Source of the DNA: Chryseobacterium daecheongense
GTDB taxonomy: Bacteria; Bacteroidota; Bacteroidia; Flavobacteriales; Weeksellaceae
Reading direction: 5' to 3'
Length of the DNA stretch: 64,000 nucleotides
NCBI RefSeq assembly: GCF_003729955.1
Contig: NZ_RJTX01000004.1
Location: 372,001-436,000, forward strand
A program made the translations under genes and the position numbers. This document shows, one piece after another, positions 34,033 to 43,610 of the stretch (the first letter of the stretch is position 1; each line of letters begins with the position of its first letter). Under the pieces are notes generated by a model that had not been told where the DNA came from, did no database searches, and saw nothing but the letters and a program-made list of their open reading frames with translations.

Positions 34033-35328
34033 TTAAGCTTGTTCTTTTTGTTGTTCGGGATATGGAAAAGGAACCAACCATGTTATAATAAATGCGGGAA
34101 TAGTAGCCACCAGAACCCAGATGAAGAATAGTTTATATCCCACCCAATCGCTGATCATTCCGCTAAACATTCCGGGAATCATTACTCCCAGATTCATAAT
34201 CCCCGTAGCAAATGCATAATGTGCTGTTTTATGCTTTCCGGGAGCAATCTGCTGCATCATATAAAGAATCAATCCTACAAAGCCAAATCCATAGCCAAAA
34301 TATTCTACTATAACGGCTATACTTACAGGTAACAGATTGGCCGGCTGATAGTAAGCCAGCAAAGCATACACTATAAAAGGAATATTGAATGCCGCACAAA
34401 GCCATATCAATGATTTTTTTAATCCGCGGGCAGAAATAAAGTACCCCGCTAATACAGATCCTAAAATAAATGCACCAGAACCATACGTTCCATAAATAAG
34501 CCCAATATCCGATGTGGATAATCCCAATCCGCCTGAAGATCTTGGAGCTTTGAAGAATAATGGAGCGATCTTAATGGCAAATCCTTCTGCAAAACGGTAG
34601 AGAACGATGAATAATAAAGACCCTATAATATTCCGTTTGGTAAAGAAAGAGGTAATCACATCCCATAATTCTTGACGAACATTTCCTGCTGTTTTCTCGA
34701 ATTTTTCCTGCACAGACTTATTTTCTTTCGGTAAAAGGAAATAATGATAAACAGCTAATGCAAAAAACAAGAGTGCATATACTCCCATGATGATCATCCA
34801 TGCGTGGGTAATTCCTTTTGTCTTTTCTAAAACACCGGCGAAATATACCAGAATTCCACTACTGATAATCTTCGCCAGGTTATAGAAAGCGCCTTGCCAA
34901 CCAATGTATTGGGCTTGTTCTTTATTAGTCAAAAAGTAGATGTATGTACCATCCGCAGCAATATCATGGGTTGCTCCGCAAAATGCGATAACTGCAAAAA
35001 GGGCAATACTGTACTTAAAAAATCCAGGTAAAGGAAGACTTAATGCAATCAAAGCAAACAGAATTCCTATGGCAAACTGGGTAAAAACGACAAAGAACTT
35101 TTTTGTTTTATAAATTTCCAGAAAAGGACTCCAAAGAGGCTTCAGTGTCCAGGAAAATAAAATAAGCGCCGTCCAGAAAGCAATCTTCGAATCCGATATC
35201 CCCATATCTTTATACATGATCCCTGAAACTGCATTCACAGTAACAAAAGGCATCCCCATTGCAAAATACAATGTTGAAATCCACAAAATTGGTTGTATAC
35301 GATTCGTTGCAAAGCTTTTTTTTCCCAT
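34033..35328 (-). CDS. MFS sugar transporter
   Basis: Inner-membrane transporter of 431 residues with about twelve hydrophobic segments and a hydrophilic central loop (HYFLLPKENKSVQEKFEKTA). The N-terminus ILWISTLYFAMGMPFVTVNA and the early segment DSKIAFWTALILFSWTLKPL resemble PAT/AmpG-type MFS proteins found in Bacteroides N-glycan loci (BT1034-like, from memory). It should take a small core saccharide across the inner membrane to the cytoplasmic GH130 enzyme. It starts its own transcript: a -7 box lies 7 bases before its ATG. Confidence 0.9.
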   Translation of the reverse strand: MGKKSFATNRIQPILWISTLYFAMGMPFVTVNAVSGIMYKDMGISDSKIAFWTALILFSWTLKPLWSPFLEIYKTKKFFVVFTQFAIGILFALIALSLPLPGFFKYSIALFAVIAFCGATHDIAADGTYIYFLTNKEQAQYIGWQGAFYNLAKIISSGILVYFAGVLEKTKGITHAWMIIMGVYALLFFALAVYHYFLLPKENKSVQEKFEKTAGNVRQELWDVITSFFTKRNIIGSLLFIVLYRFAEGFAIKIAPLFFKAPRSSGGLGLSTSDIGLIYGTYGSGAFILGSVLAGYFISARGLKKSLIWLCAAFNIPFIVYALLAYYQPANLLPVSIAVIVEYFGYGFGFVGLILYMMQQIAPGKHKTAHYAFATGIMNLGVMIPGMFSGMISDWVGYKLFFIWVLVATIPAFIITWLVPFPYPEQQKEQA

Positions 35329-35335
35329 GTCAATA

Positions 35336-35343
35336 CAAAGATA
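35336..35343 (-). promoter_or_regulatory. -7 promoter box for MFS-GH130
   Basis: TATCTTTG on the minus strand, an exact TAnnTTTG match 7 bases before the ATG at 35328, giving a leaderless or near-leaderless mRNA. Confidence 0.5.
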
Positions 35344-35446
35344 AAAGAAAGAGGAAGTCTCAAAAAAAAGAAACTATATGAAATGCCGTGATTGAGCATC
35401 TGAGACAACCTCCATCTTTCTAGTTTATCTGATATAGTGGTTTGAA

Positions 35447-37078
35447 TTATATTTTTTTATCCCACCATAGTTTAGTACCTCCGTTATCCGGCCCGCCCAG
35501 GAGCTGTACGGCTTGAGGATAATTAAGCGTATTATTTCTATACTTGGTCGGAATTGGTATTCTTCTGATCATTACATCCGTACTTATAGTTCCCTGGCTG
35601 TCATTCAGAATATTCTTGAAAATAACAGGATATCCTGTTCTTCTTTGTTCTGCCCATGCCTCGGCTCCATCCGGATAAATAGCAATCCATTTTTGAGTTA
35701 TGATTCTTTCTAATTTTCTTTCGAAAGTATCTCCAGCATTCCATTTGATGGTAATTGTACTTAGCATTGGATTTCCTGCCAAGATATTATTGGACGCATT
35801 TTTAGGATCTATATAAGGAGCTTCTGTGGAAGTAGCATCTGCAACATAAGTCGCATATCCTGAACTTTTCCCCCATTCTCCAAATGACATTTCTATCCCT
35901 TTGTTGTAATTGACTTCTGCATCTCCTGCGCCGGCATAGCCTCTGATGGCTGCTTCTGCTTTTAGGAACCATGCTTCTGCTGCGGTAAAGATCTTATTTT
36001 TACCATTGCTTGCTGAAAAATAATCTCCTGTTGCCGCTGCTGCGATAGGTTGTGAAAAGTCTCCATAACGGTCTTTACTTCCCCCAAGATCCACTCCCAG
36101 CCTTACCCCGATGTACTGACCAGAAGCCGCAGGATCTGTAGCTGGTTTAGCATAGGCAGAAATCCTAGGATCGTGGAATCCGTTCATAAATGCCATTAAA
36201 GGTGCTCCGATTTTACAGTCCCCCCATGAATAAATGATATCATTCAACGGAGAAGCTCCGCCATAGCTTACTAGTGCATTTTCAGAGTTATCATCAATTA
36301 AACCTACTGAAGAAGATAAAGCTTCTTCTGCATATTGTTTGGATTTTACCGGATCTGCATAGCTTAATCTCATCGCAAGCCTCAATTTAAGTGAATTGGC
36401 TAATTTCGCCCAGTTAGCTGTATTTCCGGAAAATACTACATCGGATTTTTGAATTACTGTTTTATCTTCAATACTTGGAGTTCCGGCCAAAGCCTGAATC
36501 GCTTTATTAAGATCTGTAACAAAATAGTTGTAAGCATCCTGCTGTGAGTCAAAATCGGTAATTCCGTTAGCATTGGGAGATTCAAATTTACTATAGATCA
36601 CCGGTCCATGAGCATCAGACACTTTTTGGGCAGCGATCACTCTTAAAATCATCAGGATAGCTTTGGATTGAGAAAAGTCTACCCCCGGATATTTTTCCGC
36701 AGATTCTCTGAAGAAGTTTTTATACTGCTGATTGACATCTTCCAGCTGATTCATCATGATTCTTTCATTCCAGCCATCCATAATAAAGTAGGTGGTATTG
36801 TTCTTACCTCCATTGTATGGAGTAGCTGTACTGAACAAACCGCTGTACATATCTGCGTTTAAGTTGGTTTGCAACTGATAGATCCAGTTGGTAGGACTCT
36901 GCAGATTTTTCTGCATTTGTTTTAGCGGATTGGTAAGAACCACAAAATCCGCAAGTAATTGTTCGTTGGTAACACCACTATATTGTGAGTTGATATTTTC
37001 AAAATCATCAGTGCAACTGCCTGAAAATAATGCAGCCACCAGACTCAAAATAATAATCTTAGAATTTATTTTTTTCAT
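35447..37078 (-). CDS. SusD/RagB family outer-membrane lipoprotein
   Basis: Surface glycan-binding lipoprotein of 543 residues that works as a lid on the SusC channel. The signal MKKINSKIIILSLVAALFSGSC ends at the lipidated Cys22. The helical TPR-like SusD fold is visible in AILMILRVIAAQKVSDAHG, LKLRLAMRLSYADP, AEAWFLKAEAAIRGYAG and QKWIAIYPDGAEAWAEQRRT. It belongs to the SusD-like group often annotated as nutrient-binding outer membrane lipoprotein. The gene begins 11 bases after susC. Its ligand is probably a high-mannose N-glycan, by locus context. Confidence 0.93.
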   Translation of the reverse strand: MKKINSKIIILSLVAALFSGSCTDDFENINSQYSGVTNEQLLADFVVLTNPLKQMQKNLQSPTNWIYQLQTNLNADMYSGLFSTATPYNGGKNNTTYFIMDGWNERIMMNQLEDVNQQYKNFFRESAEKYPGVDFSQSKAILMILRVIAAQKVSDAHGPVIYSKFESPNANGITDFDSQQDAYNYFVTDLNKAIQALAGTPSIEDKTVIQKSDVVFSGNTANWAKLANSLKLRLAMRLSYADPVKSKQYAEEALSSSVGLIDDNSENALVSYGGASPLNDIIYSWGDCKIGAPLMAFMNGFHDPRISAYAKPATDPAASGQYIGVRLGVDLGGSKDRYGDFSQPIAAAATGDYFSASNGKNKIFTAAEAWFLKAEAAIRGYAGAGDAEVNYNKGIEMSFGEWGKSSGYATYVADATSTEAPYIDPKNASNNILAGNPMLSTITIKWNAGDTFERKLERIITQKWIAIYPDGAEAWAEQRRTGYPVIFKNILNDSQGTISTDVMIRRIPIPTKYRNNTLNYPQAVQLLGGPDNGGTKLWWDKKI

Positions 37079-37089
37079 ATCTCAGGTAA

Positions 37090-40023
37090 TTAGAAGTTAG
37101 CTTTTAAAGAGAAACCTAAAGAACGGGTAATTGGCATTCCGAACATATCGACACCTACGCCACCAGGATTCACTCCGGAAACCTGTTCCGGATCAAACGG
37201 AGCATCTTTGTAGAAGAAGAACAGATTCGTTCCGATAATACTTAATGTAGCATCTCTAAACACTTTCGAGTTAGTTTTAAAAGTATAGGCAATGGAAGCT
37301 TGTCTTAATCTAACAGCAGTAGCCTTGTAAATATAAGCTTCATTGATGCCCCCTCTTCCTCCAACAACTTTATAATAATGTTCAGCATCTGTTAATCCCG
37401 TGTAAGGAGTTCCATTTTCATAGACTGCGTTCGGAATGGAAACACCTCCTGCATCTCTGGAATCGGCAGACGTCTGACTCACTCCTAATCCATCATTAAC
37501 CGACTGAGTGAATCCTAAAACCTGGCCTCCGAATCTTCCGTCTACAAGGAAACTTACATTGAAGTTCCCAATATTGAAGTTGTTATTCAATCCAAGCATA
37601 AACTTAGGATTAGGATTTCCAAGATATTGCTTTTCATTACTATCTTTAATCGGAACTCCGTTAGCATCTACTACGATTCTTCCCTGTGTGTCTCTTTTAA
37701 ACGCTGTTCCATAAAGATCTCCAAATGAACCTCCTACTTTCAGCATATTGAAACCTCCTCCGGTCAAAACAAAAAGTTTTTCGGGATCAGAATAATATTT
37801 CAACGGTAAAAGTTCTTTGATGGTATTTTTATTAGATGATGCATTAAGCGTGGTGATCCAGCTGAATTTTCCATTATTAAACACTTTGTAAGACAAGCTG
37901 GATTCAAAACCGATGTTTTCAATTTTACCCGCATTAATATCAACCTTACCTGATTGCATTCCAAAGTTGGTTGCCGCATCAACACCTTTTAAAAATTGAT
38001 TGCTAACGACCGATTTATAGAATGTAAAATCAAAAGATAATCTGTTTTTGAACATTCTTAGTTCTGTACCCGCTTCAAAAGTCTTGTTGAATTCAGGTTT
38101 TGGGAACAAATCACGAAATCTTACATCATCTGCTGGCGCTGAAGAATAAGATCCCGTAATCACTCCGGCATTGAATTCCGGCTGCGGAATAGTTGAAGTC
38201 GGATCCAAAGCATTCCCTACGGTAGCGTAAGAAGCTCTTACTTTCCAGAAAGAAATCGCCTGTGGAAGATCGAAAATTTCAGATAAAATTCCGTTCGCAC
38301 CTATTGACTCATAGTCAATTCCATTATTTCCTGTTCCTGCTAATGTAGATGACCAGTCATTTCTGAAAGTCAGATCCAAATAGACTTTGCTCTTATATCC
38401 AAGACTCGCACTTGCAAACACGGACTGATCCTGTCTCTGAGGATGGGTGATAATGTAGCTTCTTCCGTTACCAAAAACTCCTTGACCTTGTTCATTACCC
38501 CAATCTAAGTTATTAAGAGCAAAAAGGTTTGCTACAAAAAGCTTATTATTTTCGATCGTTGTAATGTTATATTTAAGATCGGAAATACTTGCCCCTAAAG
38601 TGAAGTCTAAACTAATATCATCATTGATTTTAGGATTACCTATTAACAAGGCATCTCCATAAATGGTAGTTTTCTCTAAAGTGTTTTTATAGATTTTCCC
38701 ATTACTATCCTTACTTCCTAAAACAGTTGGCTGAGAAAAAGCAGCTACATTTCTTTGAGAGTCTGAGTTAAAGTAATTATAATTCCCTCTCACTTTTGCA
38801 GTTAACCAGTTATTAATGGTATAGCTTAATGCTGCGGAACCGTATATATTTTTATTTTTAGTAATTACAGGGTTCTTATTGAGTATCCAGTATGGGTTTT
38901 GGGTTTCATTATCTGCAAATTCACCGTTGGGTTTTATAGCCCACCAGTTTTGTGCATCCAGGTATCTGGTTTGATCAAAATAATAATAATTTTGTGCAAA
39001 ATGATCAAAGTCTATTCCTCTTGGTAACCAATACAGATTGGTAATCGGGGAGAAATATGACCCCGGAGACAATCTGTTTTTTGAAGTTTGTAAAGACGCC
39101 ATTACATTCGCGTCCAAAACAAGTTTATCATTCAGGAATTTACTCGTTGTTCTGTAATTGATGTTGTATTGATCTAAATTAGAAGTAGGAATAATTCCTT
39201 TATTCGTTGTATTTCCTAATGAGAAAAAGCTGGTTGATTTTTCATTACCTGCCTGAAAGCTCACACTATTGATCCAGGTAACCCCGGTTTGGAAAAAATC
39301 TTTTGTATAATCTTTTGAAGAACCCTTTGCTCCCCAACTGTCATATGATCCCGTATTTCCATTGGCCGGATCATAAGGGGTGGTTTGAAGATAGCTGTGC
39401 TGAAGTTCCGGCAGATCATACACCCTGTCAAATGTCAAACTTGAACTGTATGAAAGGTTGCTTCTCCCGGCAGATCCTTTTTTAGTGGTAATAAGGATCG
39501 CCCCGTTACTTCCCTGAGCTCCATATAAAGCGGCAGCTGATGCTCCCTTAAGAAAGTTAATGCTTTCGATATCTTCCGGGTTGATAGTACTCAGTACGTC
39601 TCCGGTATCAGGCATTGAGTTAAAATAGTCAACATTCGGGCCTCCTGTTCCGGTAACTCCCGTATTGTTAATAATCGGAATACCGTCAATCACATATAAT
39701 GGCTGACTGTTTCTTGTAGATTTATCCCCTCTCATCACTACTCTCACAGATCCTCCGACGCCACCATTGGTCTTGTTGATCTGCACGTTGGAAACCTTTC
39801 CGTTGATAGAGTTTAAAAGATTGGGAGTTTTTACTTCTGTCAGATCATCTCCGCCGATCTGCTGGCTGGAGTAGGTAAGTGAACGAGCCTGCCTTTTTAT
39901 CCCTAAAGATGTGACAACAACCTCTTGGATATTGGTTGTTTTAGCAGTGTCGGAAGCCTTTGTTTCCTGTGCATATCCAGACACAGAAAAGGCCAATACA
40001 ACCGGTACAACTATTTTTCTCAT
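37090..40023 (-). CDS. SusC/RagA TonB-linked outer-membrane transporter
   Basis: A 977-residue TonB-dependent glycan importer. After the signal peptide (MRKIVVPVVLAFSVSGYAQ) comes the TonB box region IQEVVVTSLGIKRQARSLTY, then the plug with GKVSNVQINKTNGGVGGSV, RVVMRGDKS and PLYVIDGIPIINNT, and AALYGAQGSNGAILITTKKG. The barrel ends at FSLKANF. It lacks the N-terminal carboxypeptidase-like domain of many Bacteroides SusC proteins, which is usual in Flavobacteriia. First gene of the locus; a -7 box at 40174-40181 would give a leader of about 145 bases. Confidence 0.94.
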   Translation of the reverse strand: MRKIVVPVVLAFSVSGYAQETKASDTAKTTNIQEVVVTSLGIKRQARSLTYSSQQIGGDDLTEVKTPNLLNSINGKVSNVQINKTNGGVGGSVRVVMRGDKSTRNSQPLYVIDGIPIINNTGVTGTGGPNVDYFNSMPDTGDVLSTINPEDIESINFLKGASAAALYGAQGSNGAILITTKKGSAGRSNLSYSSSLTFDRVYDLPELQHSYLQTTPYDPANGNTGSYDSWGAKGSSKDYTKDFFQTGVTWINSVSFQAGNEKSTSFFSLGNTTNKGIIPTSNLDQYNINYRTTSKFLNDKLVLDANVMASLQTSKNRLSPGSYFSPITNLYWLPRGIDFDHFAQNYYYFDQTRYLDAQNWWAIKPNGEFADNETQNPYWILNKNPVITKNKNIYGSAALSYTINNWLTAKVRGNYNYFNSDSQRNVAAFSQPTVLGSKDSNGKIYKNTLEKTTIYGDALLIGNPKINDDISLDFTLGASISDLKYNITTIENNKLFVANLFALNNLDWGNEQGQGVFGNGRSYIITHPQRQDQSVFASASLGYKSKVYLDLTFRNDWSSTLAGTGNNGIDYESIGANGILSEIFDLPQAISFWKVRASYATVGNALDPTSTIPQPEFNAGVITGSYSSAPADDVRFRDLFPKPEFNKTFEAGTELRMFKNRLSFDFTFYKSVVSNQFLKGVDAATNFGMQSGKVDINAGKIENIGFESSLSYKVFNNGKFSWITTLNASSNKNTIKELLPLKYYSDPEKLFVLTGGGFNMLKVGGSFGDLYGTAFKRDTQGRIVVDANGVPIKDSNEKQYLGNPNPKFMLGLNNNFNIGNFNVSFLVDGRFGGQVLGFTQSVNDGLGVSQTSADSRDAGGVSIPNAVYENGTPYTGLTDAEHYYKVVGGRGGINEAYIYKATAVRLRQASIAYTFKTNSKVFRDATLSIIGTNLFFFYKDAPFDPEQVSGVNPGGVGVDMFGMPITRSLGFSLKANF

Positions 40024-40390
40024 AAATATTAGATTAGTTAAGGGTTATGTGATAATTCATTAATATTTCTTTAAATGTTTTTATGCATTTAAAACAATTC
40101 TCTCATTTCCATCAACATAATGTTTCAAATGCATCAAATAATTAAAGTTTTCTTAAGATTTAATTCACATTAACAAATCTAAATTTTGTAACCAGCCAGA
40201 TATAATGTTATTTTATCATAAAACGATATTATTTTTTCAGCTATTTTTAAAAAACACTAATTAGTACCTGATAAACAATCACTTACACAAAACTCTACAA
40301 TATAAAATTCATCTAAATTTTGACCATTTTTTTAAGAATTATTTAACTTTTTATATCATTTTTTGATAATTAGGATGTATTTGATGTTAT
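40024..40390. other. AT-rich intergenic region upstream of susC
   Basis: About 370 bases without a credible gene. It is very AT-rich and holds the presumed susC promoter at 40174-40181. I saw no riboswitch-like fold and no clear palindromic operator. The adjacent AraC regulator may bind here, but no site can be named. Confidence 0.6.
40174..40181 (-). promoter_or_regulatory. -7 promoter box for susC
   Basis: TAGATTTG on the minus strand, an exact TAnnTTTG match 150 bases before the susC ATG. No -33 element was identified, so the long leader is tentative. Confidence 0.4.
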
Positions 40391-40424
40391 AAAAAAACAA
40401 ATCCGGATCTCTAAAATCCGGACT
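40391..40424 (-). terminator. Terminator of the AraC regulator gene
   Basis: Nine-base stem (40400-40408 with 40416-40424, one G:U pair), then on the minus strand TG and seven T (A at 40391-40397). It lies 41 bases past the stop codon of the minus-strand AraC gene. Confidence 0.75.
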
Positions 40425-40465
40425 GTTTTATTTAAAAGTATATTTTCACAAATAAAAACGAAACA

Positions 40466-41344
40466 CTACTCTATTTTTTTCACTCCTTTAAAAAGTTCTT
40501 TAAATTCTGTCGGCGTTGTCTTTTTGATAGATTTAAAAACCTTATTGAAATTTGCAATATTATTAAACCCTGCTTCAAACGCGGTTTCAGAGACGGTAAG
40601 GTTCTTTTCCATCAACCATCGGGCCGCATAACTTATTCTTATTTCGTTGAGATAATTTACAAAAGTCTTTCCTGTTCTTTTTTTAATAAACCTATTGAAA
40701 GTCACACTGCTCATATTTACAAGAGCGGCCGCATCATCCAATGTAATTTTATTTTCAAAATTCTTATGGACAAAGTCATGAACGGTTTTCATTTTATCAT
40801 TATCCACAAATGTTTCAAGCTCTATACTGTAGGAAGATAAAAGCGTTTTATTTTCAGCTATCGCCAATTCATTAAGAATTTTCATGATCTCAATAAAGGA
40901 TTCAAAGCTGCTCATTTTGGATAAATTGAGAAAAGAATCCTTGAGCTTTTCAGCAGTTTCCTGGGAAAATAAAATTCCCCGGATAGATTCCTTTATCAGA
41001 TTATGAATAGGTTTCAGGATATTCTTCTCCATTACCGACTGGTTAAAAAAATCCTGATTGAACTGAACCGTAATCTCATGTGTTTTCCTGTTCTTACACT
41101 TGTGATTCGCCCAGCAGTGTGGTAAATTAGGCCCTACCAACACCAGTTCTAAATTTCCGATTTCCCCGGTATGATCACCGATCATTCTTCGGTATCCCTT
41201 TCCTTTATAGACAAAGTTGATCTCAATTTCCGGATGGTAATGATACGGAAAATCAAATGATGCCTTTATCCGGTCAAATACAAGAAAACTGTCCTCGGGA
41301 GATAACGGGGTTATTTCTCTCAAAATATTTTCTAGCTTGCTCAT
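40466..41344 (-). CDS. AraC family transcriptional regulator
   Basis: A 292-residue regulator with an N-terminal cupin-like sensor (about 10-115; FDFPYHYHPEIEINFVYKG) and a C-terminal double helix-turn-helix (about 185-285; NKITLDDAAALVNMSSVTFN and AFEAGFNNIANFNKVFK). The HYHPE stretch is typical of sugar-sensing AraC proteins. Its gene lies upstream of susC on the same strand, separated by its own terminator, which makes it the first candidate to control the N-glycan locus. No ligand can be named. Confidence 0.9.
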   Translation of the reverse strand: MSKLENILREITPLSPEDSFLVFDRIKASFDFPYHYHPEIEINFVYKGKGYRRMIGDHTGEIGNLELVLVGPNLPHCWANHKCKNRKTHEITVQFNQDFFNQSVMEKNILKPIHNLIKESIRGILFSQETAEKLKDSFLNLSKMSSFESFIEIMKILNELAIAENKTLLSSYSIELETFVDNDKMKTVHDFVHKNFENKITLDDAAALVNMSSVTFNRFIKKRTGKTFVNYLNEIRISYAARWLMEKNLTVSETAFEAGFNNIANFNKVFKSIKKTTPTEFKELFKGVKKIE

Positions 41345-41511
41345 TATTTTGTGAAGAAAATTAAATTATAAATCAAATACAAGGCTTTTAAAAAGGGAAA
41401 AATATTGTTCGGTAATATATGAATTTTTATGGTTTGTTGTACTCTTCTTTTTGCATTATCTCAACCTAAATTAAATCATGCTTTTTTGTATCTTTAAGCG
41501 AAAGTAAATGT

Positions 41512-42378
41512 ATGTCGCAACCGCTTATTTTTGAAGATCATTACAAGAAATTAGGATTTGAAGTTTTTTCTAATAAAAACCTTGAAATCATCAATAGCGG
41601 ACAATTTCGTCCGTATATCAAAATACTTCTGATTCCCGCCGGCTATGAACTTACTGTAGACTTCAAACAATATGCTCCCAAAAGAACATCTTTATTTTTC
41701 TTAACCAATCAAAACTTTACCATTGAAAAGGGAAAGGAAGGCGCCATTCTATTATATTATAACCGTGATTTTTACTGTATCCAGATTCATGATAAAGAAG
41801 TGGCCTGCGACGGGCTTCTTTTTCATAATATTTTTGAAATTCCTTTTGTGGAACTGGAGGACGAAGAAGCATCTATTATCAAAGAGCTGTTTCAACATAT
41901 AAAAAATGAGCTGGAATGGAAAGATTCTTCTGCCGAGGAAATGATAAGAACCTATGTGAAACAGCTGATCATCCGCGCCACACGAAAATGGAAAAAACAG
42001 AATATTGATACTGAACATATCAAAATTCCGGGCAGTGAACTGGATATTTTCCGGGATTTTAGCAGATATCTTGAAATTCATTTTAAAGAAAAGCATCATG
42101 TTTCAGAATATGCCGATCTGCTTCATGTAGCCCCAAAAACGTTAACCCATAAGTTTAAAAACCTAAATCTTGAGTCTCCCAATCAGCTTATTATCAACAG
42201 GATTTTGCTGGAAGCCAAAAGACTCTTATTTTATACGGATAAACCCATCAAAGAAATTGCTTATGATCTGGGATATGAAGACCCTGCTTATTTCAACAGG
42301 CTTTTTACCAACAAAACAGGAAGCACACCTGCCACTTTTAAGAAAAATTACAACTCGGGAAAAAAGTACAATATTTAA
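41512..42378 (+). CDS. AraC family transcriptional regulator
   Basis: A 288-residue regulator, divergent from the other AraC gene. The N-terminal half (about 1-150) is a divergent sensor (YKKLGFEVFSNKNLEIINS, KILLIPAGYELTVDF). The C-terminal domain reads HHVSEYADLLHVAPKTLTHK and KEIAYDLGYEDPAYFNRLF. It is more like the regulators found near stress genes than the cupin-type sugar sensors. An OsmC gene follows after 89 bases but has its own -7 box, so a regulatory link is only possible. Confidence 0.9.
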   Translation: MSQPLIFEDHYKKLGFEVFSNKNLEIINSGQFRPYIKILLIPAGYELTVDFKQYAPKRTSLFFLTNQNFTIEKGKEGAILLYYNRDFYCIQIHDKEVACDGLLFHNIFEIPFVELEDEEASIIKELFQHIKNELEWKDSSAEEMIRTYVKQLIIRATRKWKKQNIDTEHIKIPGSELDIFRDFSRYLEIHFKEKHHVSEYADLLHVAPKTLTHKFKNLNLESPNQLIINRILLEAKRLLFYTDKPIKEIAYDLGYEDPAYFNRLFTNKTGSTPATFKKNYNSGKKYNI

Positions 42379-42414
42379 GTCTTTTTCTCTATTTATTTTG
42401 ACCAAAAACTGATA

Positions 42415-42422
42415 TAACTTTG
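42415..42422 (+). promoter_or_regulatory. -7 promoter box for the OsmC gene
   Basis: TAACTTTG, an exact TAnnTTTG match 45 bases before the ATG at 42468. Confidence 0.5.
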
Positions 42423-42467
42423 TACCATCAAAAACAATAGATATTAACAACAAAAAAACAAAACATT

Positions 42468-42884
42468 ATGAGACGTAACGCTACTGCCGTTTGGAACGGT
42501 ACCATTAAAGAAGGAAAAGGACATTTAACTACTCAAAGTACTACTTTAAACGAAACACAATATTCTTTCAACAGCCGTTTTGCGGACGGAGTAGGAACCA
42601 ATCCCGAAGAATTATTGGCTGCCGCTCACGCAGGATGCTTCACCATGAAGTTAAGTGCAGAGCTTTCACAAGCAGGTTTCACTCCTGAAGAATTAAAAAC
42701 AACATCAGTGATCACTTTGGACCCAAGTATTGGAAAGATCACAAAATCGGAATTGACTTTAACTGCGAAAGTTCCCGGAATTACTGAAGAAGAATTTCAG
42801 AAGTATGCTAAAATTGCTGAGGAAGGATGTCCGGTAAGTGCCGCTTTCAATTTTGAAATCACTTTAAATGCTACTTTAGCTTAA
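42468..42884 (+). CDS. OsmC family organic-hydroperoxide reductase
   Basis: A 138-residue OsmC/Ohr-type protein that reduces organic hydroperoxides with a pair of reactive cysteines. The two are visible: Cys57 in AAAHAGCFTMKL (peroxidatic) and Cys121 in AEEGCPVSAAFN (resolving). The N-terminal segment RNATAVWNGTIKEGKGHL and GTNPEELLAAAHAG are typical of OsmC. Cytoplasmic. It forms its own transcript, bounded by a -7 box at 42415-42422 and a strong terminator at 42899-42927. Confidence 0.94.
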   Translation: MRRNATAVWNGTIKEGKGHLTTQSTTLNETQYSFNSRFADGVGTNPEELLAAAHAGCFTMKLSAELSQAGFTPEELKTTSVITLDPSIGKITKSELTLTAKVPGITEEEFQKYAKIAEEGCPVSAAFNFEITLNATLA

Positions 42885-42898
42885 TAATATTCATAAAT

Positions 42899-42927
42899 AA
42901 TCTGAGCTGAATGTATCAGCTCAGATT
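42899..42927 (+). terminator. Terminator after the OsmC gene
   Basis: Perfect 12-base stem (42899-42910 with 42916-42927) and a 5-base loop, followed by ATTTT, 15 bases past the stop codon. An ATG in the loop (42911) opens a longer reading of the TetR gene but cannot be its real start. Confidence 0.82.
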
Positions 42928-42940
42928 TATTTTAACCCAA

Positions 42941-42960
42941 AATATACCGATCGGTATATT
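42941..42960. promoter_or_regulatory. Perfect 20-base palindrome, probable TetR operator
   Basis: AATATACCGA followed by its exact reverse complement. It ends 8 bases before the -7 box at 42968-42975, so a bound dimer would block RNA polymerase. A palindrome centred on CGATCG with flanking TA-rich arms is typical of TetR-family operators. It most likely mediates self-control of the TetR-thiolase operon. Confidence 0.75.
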
Positions 42961-42967
42961 TTATTTG

Positions 42968-42975
42968 TATATTTG
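42968..42975 (+). promoter_or_regulatory. -7 promoter box of the TetR operon
   Basis: TATATTTG, an exact TAnnTTTG match 19 bases before the ATG at 42995 and just after the palindromic operator. Confidence 0.65.
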
Positions 42976-42994
42976 CATTATATTTTCATTGAAA

Positions 42995-43600
42995 ATGTCA
43001 AAAGCAGAAAAAACCAAGCAGCTCATCATTGAGAAAACCGCCTCTTTGTTTAATACCAAAGGTTATCTCGCCACGTCGCTTTCAGATATTACACAAGCAA
43101 CAGGTTTAACCAAAGGAAGCATCTACGGGAACTTTGAAAACAAAGATGAAGTAGCCGTTGAAGTTTACAAGTATAATTCTGGGGTATTGGGTAAAAATAT
43201 GGCCCGCTCATTCGGGGATGAATTTCCAACAACATTGGACAAGCTACATGCTTTTGTGGCATTTTATAGAAAAAACTGGAAAGCAGTTTTTCTTAATGGA
43301 GGATGTCCATTAATGAACGCCGCCACTGAAGCTGATGATAATTTTCCTACTCTTAAAGACCAGGTTAAGAAATCGTTTGAGGAATGGACATCAAAAATTG
43401 CAGCCGTTATTTCAGCAGGTCAAAAAAACAAAGAGCTCAATCCGAAACTTAATGCGGACGAATACGCCGCACTTTTTATTATGCTTATTGAAGGAGGCAT
43501 TTTACTTTCCAAAACCACAGGAGACGAAAAGTATCTGCAACTTGCTTTAGACCGGATACTTATCATTATTGATCATGAACTCACTATTATTCCATCATAA
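42995..43600 (+). CDS. TetR/AcrR family repressor
   Basis: A 201-residue regulator. The N-terminal helix-turn-helix is clear: KQLIIEKTASLFNTKGYLAT, SLSDITQATGLTKGSIYGNF then ENKDEVAVEV. The ligand domain includes NGGCPLMNAATEAD, typical of the AcrR C-terminal group. The start at 42995 (MSKAEKTKQ) is chosen because the longer reading begins inside the upstream terminator loop and would include the operator. It is the first gene of an operon with a thiolase, a thioesterase and a ketosynthase, and probably represses them and itself until an acyl-CoA or similar ligand binds. Confidence 0.93.
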   Translation: MSKAEKTKQLIIEKTASLFNTKGYLATSLSDITQATGLTKGSIYGNFENKDEVAVEVYKYNSGVLGKNMARSFGDEFPTTLDKLHAFVAFYRKNWKAVFLNGGCPLMNAATEADDNFPTLKDQVKKSFEEWTSKIAAVISAGQKNKELNPKLNADEYAALFIMLIEGGILLSKTTGDEKYLQLALDRILIIIDHELTIIPS

Positions 43601-43610
43601 ATTTTAATCT

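Noticed and set aside
42911..42994. Longer N-terminus for the TetR gene from the ATG at 42911
   Set aside because: The ATG lies in the loop of the OsmC terminator, and the reading runs through the operator and -7 box.
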